DNA of 64,000 bases from contig OX421499.1 in the NCBI GenBank assembly GCA_949126835.1, positions 9,771,069 through 9,835,068 on the forward strand, in the 5' to 3' direction. Positions 1 through 9,904 of this stretch are shown in pieces. The notes beneath the pieces are model-generated. The model ran no database searches. It was given only the letters and a program-made list of their open reading frames with translations, and was not told the DNA's origin. Position 1 is the first letter of the stretch; each line of letters starts with the position of its first letter. The stretch is from Anisus vortex. Taxonomy: Eukaryota; Mollusca; Gastropoda; Planorbidae. A program made the position numbers and the translations under genes.

Positions 1-298
1 ACATAGTTAAAATAAGAATGACTAGAATATTTTTGAATTATTTGTACTTGTTGAGACATTAGTTAATATTAATACTAACGGTGAAATATTTGTCCATCAC
101 GTTATAATCACAATTACCATTGGGTAGTGACACTTTTTATAATTTAGTTGTGCCAGTGAGCCATGTTTGCTTAAATTGTCTAATAATCTTCCATTGATTG
201 TTGGTTATTAAAACGATAGTGTTAAGTACGAAAAATGTACCATGTTGAGTATTACTTGGGTAATTATGGTACATTATTTCTTTCATTGGGTGGGGGCG
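1..298. other. unassigned AT-rich flank
   Basis: No gene, RNA or repeat is recognised. It lies outside the left arm of the inverted repeat that follows. Confidence 0.5.
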
Positions 299-1086
299 TG
301 TCATGTATATTGTTTTTCCAAGAATTGGAACACGCAATGTTTATTCTTCTCTCTCTCTCTTTTCTTACTACACGCGATATTAGGACGTTTAGTAGGAAAA
401 CGAAAGGTTCTAGGTAATGCTGGGATTCTGTGTTGATCTCAAATTCTCAGAGTCTGGGAACGACTCATTATTTAATAGGGGAAGTTCATATCGTTTTGTT
501 ATGAGTTTTGTAATGTTACCATGATTTTCACCCCTACTGGTAGTGGGTCTATCCCTTGCACCACTCGGATAGTATTTAATGATTTGTTTTGTCTGAAAGA
601 CAGGGAGTTTCAAAATATGTTCCTTTGAACGTTTGTGTTTGCACTATTTTATTCTAACTGTACATAATAGATATATTGTATATATTGAACATACCACCTG
701 AAATAAACTATCAACCACAGTTACACTGAAGCTTCTTTGTCAAGTTACTATCCTATTGTGTTGTATACATTACTATAAGATTTATCTACTACCATAATTT
801 ACAAGAAAGGAAATGTTGGAATACAAATACTGAATTGTGCCCAGGACTATAAGAAGAGTTCGTGTAATACTGAAACATAAATACTAATAATTAAAGTCTC
901 CCCTAGGACTAACGAGAATTATCAGCAAGATCTACACAGCTCTGGCCACAAGGGGATTGTGGACGTAACACCTAGAATCTTTCGTTTTCCTACTAAACGT
1001 CCTACTATTGTGTGTAGTGAGAAAAGAGAGAGAGAGAAGAATAAACATTGCGTGTTCCAATTCTTGGAAAAACAATATACATGACA
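299..1086. mobile_element. foldback-like element with ~115-bp inverted arms
   Basis: The left arm (about 299-415) and right arm (about 971-1086) are reverse complements with only a few mismatches. Both outer ends read TGTCATGTATATTG inward, and both arms carry a CT-rich run followed by a conserved block ending near TTCTAGGT. The roughly 555 bp between the arms have no coding potential that I recognise. Long arms with a non-coding centre fit a foldback or MITE-like non-autonomous DNA element. I found no convincing target-site duplication next to 299 and 1086, so the exact ends and superfamily are open; a simple inverted duplication is the alternative. Confidence 0.6.
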
Positions 1087-1616
1087 ATAACGATTGGTCA
1101 AGAGGCGTGTCCAGTGTCAAAGGGATTAGTCATAACACCTGGACTAGCTAGAAGGGGTGGGGGTACGAGTGAGGGGGGGGGAGGCGGACTGTCACCACAT
1201 TTACTATCTTTCACAACTTTATACATCTCGTGTTTTAAACAAAGAACCCTAACTAGGCGCGGCGCGTAACTCGCGAGGCCAAACAATAGGCCCAAATTGT
1301 ATCGCAACCAAGATTCGGCTGAACGACCATCGGCGCCCTAGTGTGCAACACTGGACACCATAGCCCTTCCCAGTTGCAAACAATAGATGATAAGGATACA
1401 TTAAAAGGTGCTAGCGGCAACAAGGGGAGATAATCTAGGTGCGTCATGAGCTGACCAAGCGGTTGATAAAGGCGTCGGGTTGTGGGGATAGGGGTGGAGG
1501 ATATGTGTGTAGTGGAAATCATTTCTCCCAAACACGCACATTATACATAAACGTATGCGTAACTAATTACAAAGCACTAAACTTTTGCATAATTAATTTC
1601 ACATCATGATAATTGG
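1087..1616. other. unassigned stretch with G-rich run
   Basis: It contains a G-rich tract around 1156-1190 and otherwise unremarkable sequence. No gene or known repeat is recognised. Confidence 0.4.
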
Positions 1617-1948
1617 GACGAGTCTGACAAGCAACTAGAACGGCCAAATCGAGCTGATCCGTGGTGGAGAGAACAGGCAATGATTGCCCAGTTCCGGACA
1701 GGACACTGTGCCATTGGTACCTATTTCGAACGATTTAGGCCCAATTTCGATTCGCGGTGTCGACATTGCTTTGAAGCAGAAGAGACGGTCGAGCAGTGGA
1801 TGGGAACGGTCAACGGTTTACACCGAACCTATATGGTGATCTAGCTGTACGTAGTACAAGTGTGTGTTTGTCCTCCGAGTCCTAAGAGATTAGTCTCGAT
1901 TCGATCACCCCGGTGAAGTGAGGTTTAAAGTCTGGTACACATTAGCAG
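1617..1948 (+). pseudogene. 3' fragment of I/Nimb-like LINE
   Basis: This stretch matches the C-terminal end and 3' UTR of the long LINE downstream (about 6697-7090), including the region for the CxxC...H...C motif and the TAG stop context. Compared with that copy it has several small internal deletions: about 18 bp and 11 bp near the start, and about 40 bp around the zinc-finger-like end, which destroy the frame. It is a 5'-truncated dead copy. It runs past the LINE's 3' end into the same antisense SINE sequence found after the long copy (GTCTGGTACACATTAG). Confidence 0.85.
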
Positions 1949-2423
1949 GGTCGATACTACGTAACCTCATAGCGGTGACCTTGTGTAACGGAGCACAGAT
2001 CCGAAAAGTTCCACCTAGGAACGTCGTGTAGCTGGACTGGTGAGGCCCGCATGCGGGATTCCCGGGTGAAAAGGCAATGCACGATAGGACTCTGTTCCGG
2101 CTAATAACGTAGGACCCCGGCCCTTCATGGCTGGGGAGTGTCTCCTAGCCTCCGCAGTAGAAGGTTATGGTCCAGCGCGATGGAGCTAGTTTCCAATACT
2201 GCAGCATTGCAGCCAGCTGTCCTCTGATGGCTAGCTCAGACTTTAGGAGAAAGTCGTGCTAAACGTACCTCAGCGACATTGAGGACAAACACCAGCAAAC
2301 GGTTGACTTGACCCTTTATTCTGGGTCTTGCAGGTAGTGCGGCAGAGGCATTGCCGATCGTTTGTTTTGCTACGTCACTTTAGCCCCCCTGGGCGATCGC
2401 TCCCCCTGGAGCACACAAAAAAC
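1949..2423 (+). repeat. LINE 5' region with a decayed copy of the N-terminal repeat
   Basis: Positions about 1991-2100 are clearly homologous to 2784-2895 and 3140-3245 inside the LINE coding region, and read in the same codon phase up to a stop. The rest (2101-2423) is GC-richer than the window and probably the LINE 5' UTR. The frame that continues into the LINE protein is open from just after a TGA at 2304-2306, but the first ATG is at 2424. No ORF1 with CCHC knuckles, expected upstream in I-group elements, is present. Confidence 0.55.
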
Positions 2424-5400
2424 ATGGCTTGTCAAACTGAAACGAATATTCCGAGTCTGGGTATTACTCATTTGAGCTGCCCCGGTCACTTGCCAACTCG
2501 CGTTGGGGCATTGACCGAAAAATCCACGTCCAACGTGAACTGTCAGTTTCCAGTCTCCATCTCGGATGGAGGAGAACCACGCGGTTCTGAAGTCTCAGGA
2601 AGTGGGACCGCTCACATGAGGGTAGAGGTATTGGCTTGTGACCCTTCTAGGGCAGGACTGCCATTGCAGGGGCCCAAGGTGCACACTATCTCTGACCGTA
2701 CGGGAAAAGCAAAGCCTGGGAATGGTGGAAACCCGGGCGCTGTTGTTGCCAAGCAGCAGTCGAAAGTCACCCTCTGCCAAGCGGAGCACAGATCCGACAA
2801 GCCCCACCTAGGAGCTTCGTGTAGCCGGACTGGAGAGGCCCGTTCGCGGGATTCCCGGGTGAAAAGGCAAGACACGATAGGACTCTGTTCCCAGGATAAG
2901 CAGAAAAGCAGCTGTCAGTTACCAGCCAGGAAATGTAGCCGCTCTAGACGGGAGCATTCCTGGAAGACTGGAGTCCAAAGCGGCCTACGAACTGGCAGTA
3001 AAACCAGGGCTGGTGGTACCCTGTGTCCCGGTGTACATGACATACATCCGGGGAATCCCACCTTGGGTGGTGAGGTCAGTCACAATAAGACCGCGTTCTG
3101 CCAATCCCCGACGGTGACTCCTGCGACTAGTGATACGGCGCACAGATCCAATAAGCCCTTAGGGGTTTCGTGTTCCCGGTTTAGGGGTGCTCGTGCGCGG
3201 GTATCCCGAGCTGAGAGGCGTAACACGATAGGACTCTGCTCCCAGCGAAAGCGGAGGAAGCCCGACGGTAGACGTGACCTAGGCAAAGGTTCGCACCAAA
3301 AGAGCGCCCAGCTCCGGGTGATGCACCTGAACGTGTTCGGCCTGATCCCCAAGTCTCTAGAGATCCTAAAACTCTTGCATGAGTATGATATTGACGTGGC
3401 AATGTTCCAGGAGTGCAAAATTGGTAAGAAGAGGGTGGCATCCTTTTCGGGATATACGATCTTCCGATGCACCTGCTGCTTGGGAGGCAGTGGAGGGTTG
3501 GCAACCCTTGTCCGAAGTTCACTACAAGCTCGAGTGGTGAACCGCAGAACGGGCAGTTGCAAGACCGATATCCTAACCCTGGAGGTGTTGAAGAATGGAA
3601 AGGCTTACACCCTGACCAACGTCTACAACCCTCCGAAGAAGGATTTGGACCTCACCGTGGAGGCACATCTTTCTCGCACTTGTATTGGCGGTGATTTCAA
3701 TGCGGCATCACCGGCCTGGGGCTATGCTGTCGCCAACAACTCAGGACGACTGGTGGAGGAGCTATGCAACAGCACGACGCTGATCCGATTACAGGGTACC
3801 GATACCCCAGCTACCTTTTTCCACACGGAAAATGGCAGTGAATCGAGGCCGGATCTCACGCTCGTGAGTGCTGATCTGGCTGCTAGCACCTCTATGGAAG
3901 TCTTGGGTGATGTTGGGAGTGATCATTTGCCCGTGTTGGTCACTATCAATATAGGAAAAGCAAGCAGCGAACCTTCCGGGCCCAGGAAGTGGATCTACTC
4001 GAAGGCACGATGGGACGAGTACAGAGTGCGCACCGATCGCGCTCTTGAAGAAGTGCTTATCGAGACTGGGCCTATCGACTCAGTGTATGGTACGATGGTT
4101 AAAGCCATACTAGGGGTTGCCAGAAAGACGATACCAAGGTCACATGAGAAGCGCAAGTTCAGACCGTTTTGGACTAAAGCCCTAGGAGAGTTGGTCCGCA
4201 AAAGGAGGGCTGCTCGCAAGCTCGCGAGCAGGCGGAAGACGGCCGAGAGTCGTCGAGAGTACAACCGTTTAACGGCGGAAGTGAAAGGGGCTATCGCGGA
4301 GGCAAAGTTGTCGAAATGGACTGATACATGTGCTGGATTGGACCTTGCGGATAGCCGGCAGGCATGGAACCTAATCAACCACCTTGAGCGAGCTGAGGTA
4401 GCTAGCAGAGCACCAGCTTCGTTGGCAAGAGCAGGGGCAGGCCCCATGGTATCGGATACCAAGCGGGCTGAGATGCTCAACCGTCACTTCGTAAGTGTCG
4501 GAAAACTGGGTGGAAGAACGAGTGTGTCTGCTGGGCTTGATAAAGTCCGGAAGGCAAACGAACGCCACATGACGGGAGAGGGTGAGGCTAGCACATTCAC
4601 GGTGCCCTTTACTCGGCAAGAACTGGAGTATGTTTTGAGACGGTGCAAAGCGAAGAAGGCCCCTGGGCTGGATGGGATCAGCAACGAGCTGATCACTCAC
4701 CTTGGGGCTGGTGGCAAGGGCAAACTCTTGGAGCTCGTAAATCGAACATGGTCTGAAGGTGTCCTACCGAAACAGTGGAGAGAGGCCTTGGTGGTACCCA
4801 TCTTGAAGAGGAGTAAAGACCCGGGTCAGGCCGAAAGCTACCGACCGATTTCCCTAACATCGTGTGTAGGGAAGGTAGCTGAGAGATTAATCAATAGGAG
4901 GCTTGTGAGGTTCCTAGAGGATAATGGACTGGTTACCCCCACTCAAGCAGGCTTCCGTAGCGGAAGAAGCTCGATGGATCAGGTGACGCTCTTGGTCCAG
5001 AAAATGGCTGACGGGTTTCAGCAGAAAGAGTCTACACTAGCAGTGTTCCTGGATTTTAAACAGGCCTATGACAAGGTCTGGCGGCCGGGGTTGTTGTTGA
5101 AGCTACAGAGGCTAGGAATAGCCTCTAACATGTACAATTGGATCAAAGGGTTTCTATCCCGAAGAACAGTTGCAACTCGTTACGGGAAAGCGGTTTCTCG
5201 GAAGCGCGTCCTGGAGCAAGGATTGCCCCAGGGCTCAGCACTGTCCTGTACATTGTTCCTGGCTTTTATCAACGACCTGCCGAACTATCTGGGATGCTCG
5301 TCACTGCTTTTCGCAGACGATCTTGTGGTCTGGTCGACCGGGAGGGAAGCGCGTGCTCTCGAGCGGGCCCTCCAGCAGGATTTGAACGCAGTAGCCTGTT

Positions 5401-7072
5401 ACGCCAAGCTATGGGGTATGGAAGTAAACTGCCTAAAAACAGTTTACTCGCTCTTTACCCTCGGAATCGATATCCTCAAAGATCCGATCGAGCTGAACAT
5501 TGACGGCCGCGCCCTGGCATGCGACCAGAAGCCGGTCTATCTCGGAGTGACACTGGACCGAAAGCTAACGATGTATGACCATGTGAGGTTAGTCCAAGAG
5601 AAAGCATCTTCTAAGCTGAACATTGTCAAGAGACTGGCCAGTACTGGCTGGGGTGCGAAGGCGAGTGTGTTGAGAAATCTTTACCTAGGAGCGGTAAGAT
5701 CTCAGATCGATTACAGCCTCCCGGTGCAAATCTATGCGTCTGATACTGCTTTGAAGACGTTGGACTCTGTACAAAATCAAGCCCTCAGACTAATATGTGG
5801 AACGTTCCGAACCGCCCCGACATCGGCTGTTGAAATCATGGCAAACGTGCCGCCTCTGAATGGGAGAAGGAAAAGGGCCGTTATTACTGCCTACGAGCGG
5901 TATAAGCGGTTGGAGGAAAGTTCCCCCCTCAGGATGCTCGTGGATTCCTGGGTGGGAAGAGCTCGGATCTCAATGCAGTCCTTCATGCACCACGCACTGA
6001 AGCTCAGCGCAGAGATTGGACTCCCGGTCGACCGCATGCCCATGCGGACGGGAGTGGAACCTCCTCCTCACCTATCTTTCAACCTACCAGAGATACGGGC
6101 GAACCTGATGGAAGCAGTCGGACCCAGCGCTTGCCTGACTGAGAGGCGCGCAGCTGCTCTAAGGACGGTACGGGCATACTCGGGATTCGTTGAGTCATAC
6201 ACTGATGGGAGCGCGATCAGTGGTACCGAAGCGCGTTCTGGGTATGGTGCTCTTGTGTCGTACCCGAAGGCAGAAGAAAAACGGGCTGAGCTAAGTGGGC
6301 CGTGTGGGGCAATCTGCATCTTTGATGCGGAGATGGAAGCCATCAGAATTGCCGTTGAGGCAATTGGGAAAACGTTCGAAGAAACACCATCTGCTCGTGA
6401 TGATGTGGCTATCTTCACTGATGCACTTTCAGTTCTCCAAGCCATCGACGGCTTGGGGAGTTGGCCCGAACTGCTTGTCCGACTATTAGCTGCTATTTCC
6501 GATCTGATCCTCAGGTACGAGGTGAAGGTCATCTTGCAGTGGATTCCAGGTCATGCAGGAGTCCCTGGCAACGAGATAGTGGATGCCTTGGCCAAGAAGG
6601 GATCCCTGACACCCACTCCGGAGGGTCCGTCCACCTTCGCGAGTGCCCGCAGATCAATACGTGAGTGGGAGACAAGACAATGGAACAAGAGTTGGGACGA
6701 GTCTGACAAGGGTCGAGGTGTGTGGCAGCAACTAAAACGGCCAAATCGAGCTGATCCGTGGTGGAAGCTCCGCAGGAGAGAACAGGCTACGATAGCCCAG
6801 TTCCGTACAGGGCACTGCCCTATTGGTGCCTATTTCGGACGATTTAGGCCCAATTTCGATTCGCGGTGCCGACATTGCTTTGAAGCAGAAGAGACGGTCG
6901 AGCATTTGCTTTTAGACTGCCCTGCCTTGCAGGAGGAAAGAGTGGATGGGAATGGTCAACAGTTTGCACCATCCCTTTATGGGAACCTGGCTGTGCTACG
7001 TAGTACAAGTGTGTTTGTCCTCCGAATCCTAAGAGATTAGTCTCGATTCGATCACTCCGGTGAGTGAGGTTT
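1960..7072 (+). mobile_element. I/Nimb-like non-LTR retrotransposon, nearly full length
   Basis: The unit comprises the putative 5' region, one uninterrupted coding frame and a short 3' UTR ending at TTTAAA. The 3' boundary is set by the copy at 50411-51542, which ends at the same TTTAAA and has a perfect target-site duplication. The left boundary is uncertain because another fragment of the same family abuts it. It is much more GC-rich than its surroundings, which fits a recent insertion. Close similarity to the second copy supports recent activity of the family. Confidence 0.75.
2424..7040 (+). CDS. LINE polyprotein: endonuclease, reverse transcriptase, RNase H
   Basis: This 1538-aa protein of a non-LTR retrotransposon would nick target DNA and reverse-transcribe the element RNA. 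Residues about 1-295 are basic and contain two diverged copies of a motif ending in TIGLCSQ. An APE-type endonuclease follows (about 300-520: LNVFG near 302, FQECK near 328, GDFNA near 423, SDHLP near 499). The RT spans about 720-1000 with LDFKQAYD near 876 and the catalytic FADD near 962. RNase H (about 1255-1395) has TDGS, AEMEA, FTDA and GHAG...VDALA, so its catalytic residues look complete. The C-terminus has a C-x2-C-x8-H-x4-C motif near 1482-1499. The start is the first ATG, with an A at -3; the frame is open 39 codons upstream without an ATG. APE endonuclease plus RNase H points to the I group (I/Nimb/LOA); the precise clade needs a tree. There are no stops or frameshifts, so it may be competent, but ORF1 is absent. 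Confidence 0.9.
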   Translation: MACQTETNIPSLGITHLSCPGHLPTRVGALTEKSTSNVNCQFPVSISDGGEPRGSEVSGSGTAHMRVEVLACDPSRAGLPLQGPKVHTISDRTGKAKPGNGGNPGAVVAKQQSKVTLCQAEHRSDKPHLGASCSRTGEARSRDSRVKRQDTIGLCSQDKQKSSCQLPARKCSRSRREHSWKTGVQSGLRTGSKTRAGGTLCPGVHDIHPGNPTLGGEVSHNKTAFCQSPTVTPATSDTAHRSNKPLGVSCSRFRGARARVSRAERRNTIGLCSQRKRRKPDGRRDLGKGSHQKSAQLRVMHLNVFGLIPKSLEILKLLHEYDIDVAMFQECKIGKKRVASFSGYTIFRCTCCLGGSGGLATLVRSSLQARVVNRRTGSCKTDILTLEVLKNGKAYTLTNVYNPPKKDLDLTVEAHLSRTCIGGDFNAASPAWGYAVANNSGRLVEELCNSTTLIRLQGTDTPATFFHTENGSESRPDLTLVSADLAASTSMEVLGDVGSDHLPVLVTINIGKASSEPSGPRKWIYSKARWDEYRVRTDRALEEVLIETGPIDSVYGTMVKAILGVARKTIPRSHEKRKFRPFWTKALGELVRKRRAARKLASRRKTAESRREYNRLTAEVKGAIAEAKLSKWTDTCAGLDLADSRQAWNLINHLERAEVASRAPASLARAGAGPMVSDTKRAEMLNRHFVSVGKLGGRTSVSAGLDKVRKANERHMTGEGEASTFTVPFTRQELEYVLRRCKAKKAPGLDGISNELITHLGAGGKGKLLELVNRTWSEGVLPKQWREALVVPILKRSKDPGQAESYRPISLTSCVGKVAERLINRRLVRFLEDNGLVTPTQAGFRSGRSSMDQVTLLVQKMADGFQQKESTLAVFLDFKQAYDKVWRPGLLLKLQRLGIASNMYNWIKGFLSRRTVATRYGKAVSRKRVLEQGLPQGSALSCTLFLAFINDLPNYLGCSSLLFADDLVVWSTGREARALERALQQDLNAVACYAKLWGMEVNCLKTVYSLFTLGIDILKDPIELNIDGRALACDQKPVYLGVTLDRKLTMYDHVRLVQEKASSKLNIVKRLASTGWGAKASVLRNLYLGAVRSQIDYSLPVQIYASDTALKTLDSVQNQALRLICGTFRTAPTSAVEIMANVPPLNGRRKRAVITAYERYKRLEESSPLRMLVDSWVGRARISMQSFMHHALKLSAEIGLPVDRMPMRTGVEPPPHLSFNLPEIRANLMEAVGPSACLTERRAAALRTVRAYSGFVESYTDGSAISGTEARSGYGALVSYPKAEEKRAELSGPCGAICIFDAEMEAIRIAVEAIGKTFEETPSARDDVAIFTDALSVLQAIDGLGSWPELLVRLLAAISDLILRYEVKVILQWIPGHAGVPGNEIVDALAKKGSLTPTPEGPSTFASARRSIREWETRQWNKSWDESDKGRGVWQQLKRPNRADPWWKLRRREQATIAQFRTGHCPIGAYFGRFRPNFDSRCRHCFEAEETVEHLLLDCPALQEERVDGNGQQFAPSLYGNLAVLRSTSVFVLRILRD

Positions 7073-7210
7073 AAAGTCTGGTACACATTAGAGCTGGGTA
7101 GACTCAGAGACACACTCCGGACCGAGGAAAAAATCCTAGCCTGCACCAAGATTCGAACCCGGGACCTTCGGCTCGCCAGTCGAACGCGCTGCCGCACGGC
7201 TACCTTGCCC
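7073..7210 (-). repeat. tRNA-derived SINE (family A), truncated, antisense
   Basis: Read on the minus strand from 7210, it begins with a tRNA-like head with a B-box-like AGATTCGAACCC complement at 7149-7160, followed by the body shared with the copies at 19.0, 47.3, 48.9 and 52.9 kb. It joins the LINE 3' end directly at TTTAAA near 7072 and the 46-bp array near 7212. Confidence 0.75.
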
Positions 7211-7223
7211 ACAAGTATCGAGT

Positions 7224-8204
7224 CTTACAATACTACCCCGTGTCTCCGGGTAGGCTACACACGCTGTGTATTACAATACTATACCCGTGTTTCCAGGTAG
7301 GCTACACACGCTGTGTATTACAATACTACCCTGTGTCTCCGGGTAGGCTACACACGCTGTGTATTACAATACTACCCTGTGTCTCCGGGTAGGCTACACA
7401 CGCTGTGTATTACAATACTACCCTGTGTCTCCGGGTATGCTACACACGCTGTGTATTACAATACTATACCCGTGTCTCCAGGTAGGCTACACACGCTGTG
7501 TATTACAATACTACCCTGTGTCTCCGGGTAGGCTACACACGCTGTGTATTACAATACTATACCCGTGTCTCCAGGTAGGCTACACACGCTGTGTATTACA
7601 ATACTACCCTGTGTCTCCGGGTAGGCTACACACGCTGTGTATTACAATACTATACCCGTGTCTCCAGGTAGGCTACACACGCTGTGTATTACAATACTAT
7701 ACCCGTGTCTCCAGGTAGGCTACACACGCTGTGTATTACAATACTACCCTGTGTCTCCGGGTAGGCTACACACGCTGTGTATTACAATACTACCCTATGT
7801 GTCTCCGGGTAGGCTACACACGCTGTGTATTACAATACTACCCTGTGTCTCCGGGTAGGCTACACACGCTGTGTATTACAATACTATACCCGTGTCTCCA
7901 GGTAGGCTACACACGCTGTGTATTACAATACTATACCCGTGTCTCCAGGTAGGCTACACACGCTGCGTATTACAATACTATACCCGTGTCTCCAGGTAGG
8001 CTACACACGCTGTGTATTACAATACTATACCCGTGTCTCCAGGTAGGCTACACACGCTGTGTATTACAATACTACCCTGTGTCTCCGGGTAGGCTACACA
8101 CGCTGTGTATTACAATACTACCCTGTGTCTCCGGGTAGGCTACACACGCTGTGTATTACAATACTACCCCGTGTCTCCGGGTAGGCTACACACGCTGTGT
8201 ATTA
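7224..8204. repeat. minisatellite, 46/47-bp unit, ~21 copies
   Basis: Near-identical tandem units contain GTAGGCTACACACGCTGTGT and alternate between a 46-bp form (ACCCTGTGTCTCCGGG) and a 47-bp form (ATACCCGTGTCTCCAGG). Each unit holds a TACACA-CGC-TGTGTA stem-loop. The unit length is not a multiple of three, so the short open frames inside are artefacts of the repeat. Confidence 0.97.
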
Positions 8205-8316
8205 CTGCAGTTTTTTTTTTAATATTTACGATTCTACAGCAACTATTATCGGCAGAAAATTCTACAATATTGATTGATACTGCTGATTTCCAAATGCACA
8301 ATAAATTACAATTACA

Positions 8317-8417
8317 AACAAATTCAGAAAAGAGCTGCAAGGTTCGTTACTAGCAAATATTTACAGCTAACAAAAGTAACACCAATAGGTAAATATCTAA
8401 GCCTAGAAAATCTAAAG
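8317..8417 (+). pseudogene. fragment of CR1/L2-type LINE C-terminus
   Basis: It translates to IQKRAARFVTSKYLQLTKVT and following residues, matching the region just after the RT of the LINE at 59.9-62.8 kb. It is cut at 8418 by a hAT-type MITE end. Confidence 0.75.
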
Positions 8418-8475
8418 CAGGGTTGGCAACCTAATGCACGCAGAGTGATTTTAGTGGCACGCGAGACACCTCCAA
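8418..8475. mobile_element. partial hAT-type MITE
   Basis: It starts with CAGGGTTGGCAACCT, the terminal sequence of the MITE family found intact at 10365-10569, then GGCACGC motifs. No second end is found; it sits inside the preceding LINE fragment. Confidence 0.6.
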
Positions 8476-9904
8476 AAGGAGATTTTAAAATGTAAACTCT
8501 TCACGTCGAGTGTTGTTCTCAACAGCTGGGCATTTACTCAACTTTCAGCTTTTTGGTTTAGCTTACTCGTATGATCAGATTTTATCGTACATGAAAGCTG
8601 TTTTAAGCAATCAAAGAGGTCACTTAGACTTTGACCACCCAGAAATAACTAAATATGTCCCTTTATCATTGAAAAAAATATAAGAGGCTTATATACTATC
8701 AATATATTGTGTAATTGATGCCATTGTAATTTTTTTAAGTACTTAAATTGACTTAATTAATGCAGGAAATGTTTATTTACAACTGTTTTACGTAAATTAA
8801 TTGTACAACTATAATTACTATATAGTTGAAATAAATTTCACGATGCTAGATTTGAATATAGACATATAAATATTGATTATATCACAAAACATAGCTTGTA
8901 TGGCAATACAATGGAATCAAATCTGGAAACTGCTATTTAATTAAAGGGAGATAATTTATTCGTTTTTATTTGCGTTACTATTTTAAAATGTTTTCTTTTT
9001 TTGCTTTATAAAAAACAATTAAAAGCTTATAAATTATATCAATAAAAGAAAAAATTAAAAAAAAAGTTTGAAAATATATAAATATTGGATAACTGGAGAA
9101 TTAATATGTACATATCTAAACATTACATTAACTACTTATTACGTAGGATAACTATGCAAATCTACCGCTTTACTGTACTACGAATCCCACATTAACCCTT
9201 GAGCACTTAATCCAATTTCCTATGTGTAGAGCTGAAATCTTAAGCAACAGGGCGTAACTCCTCACCAAGACACAATATATGTTAGAAAAAAATTCATAAC
9301 AAATAAAATAATTGACCAAAATTAATAATAATTTTTTCTTAAATATAAATATAAAAATGGATGCTGAACACAAAGAAATGAATAATTTTCACATAGTATG
9401 AAGCGATGACACATAAATCTTTAAAAGAATGACATTTTTACAATATTTTTACACATATACCCATACACAGATGGATAAACTTTAGAATATTGCATTTTTT
9501 AGTCGATAAAAATGTTGTATTTTAATGAGGAAGATAATAACCAATAAAATAAAAATGTTATATGTACAAAAACATTTTGAAAAAAACATAATAATAAATC
9601 AAAACTTTAGTAGTAAATGTTGTTATTCGACGTATTCTAATTTGCAAGAAAATTAAAAATAAAAGATTCCAATGTTCGATCAATAAACTTGAGAAAGCTC
9701 AAAGAAAACATAAGCACAAGTTATTAAAATACTTAACCAATAAAAATACATACAACGAAAATCTAATATAATTACAACATTCAGACAAATATAAGGATAA
9801 AAAACTTTTCTTATTTCATATGCAAGAAAAAATACACTGTACATGGAGTATGCATCTTCTGTATGGAAGCCACCAACTAAAAAAACTTACAAATTACATT
9901 TAGA
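8476..9904. other. unassigned AT-rich stretch
   Basis: It is very AT-rich with short A and T runs. No gene or repeat family is recognised. Confidence 0.4.

Noticed and set aside
2328..2423. Upstream extension of the LINE protein to 2328
   Set aside because: The frame is open but there is no ATG; position 2328 is TTG. The first ATG, at 2424, has a purine at -3.
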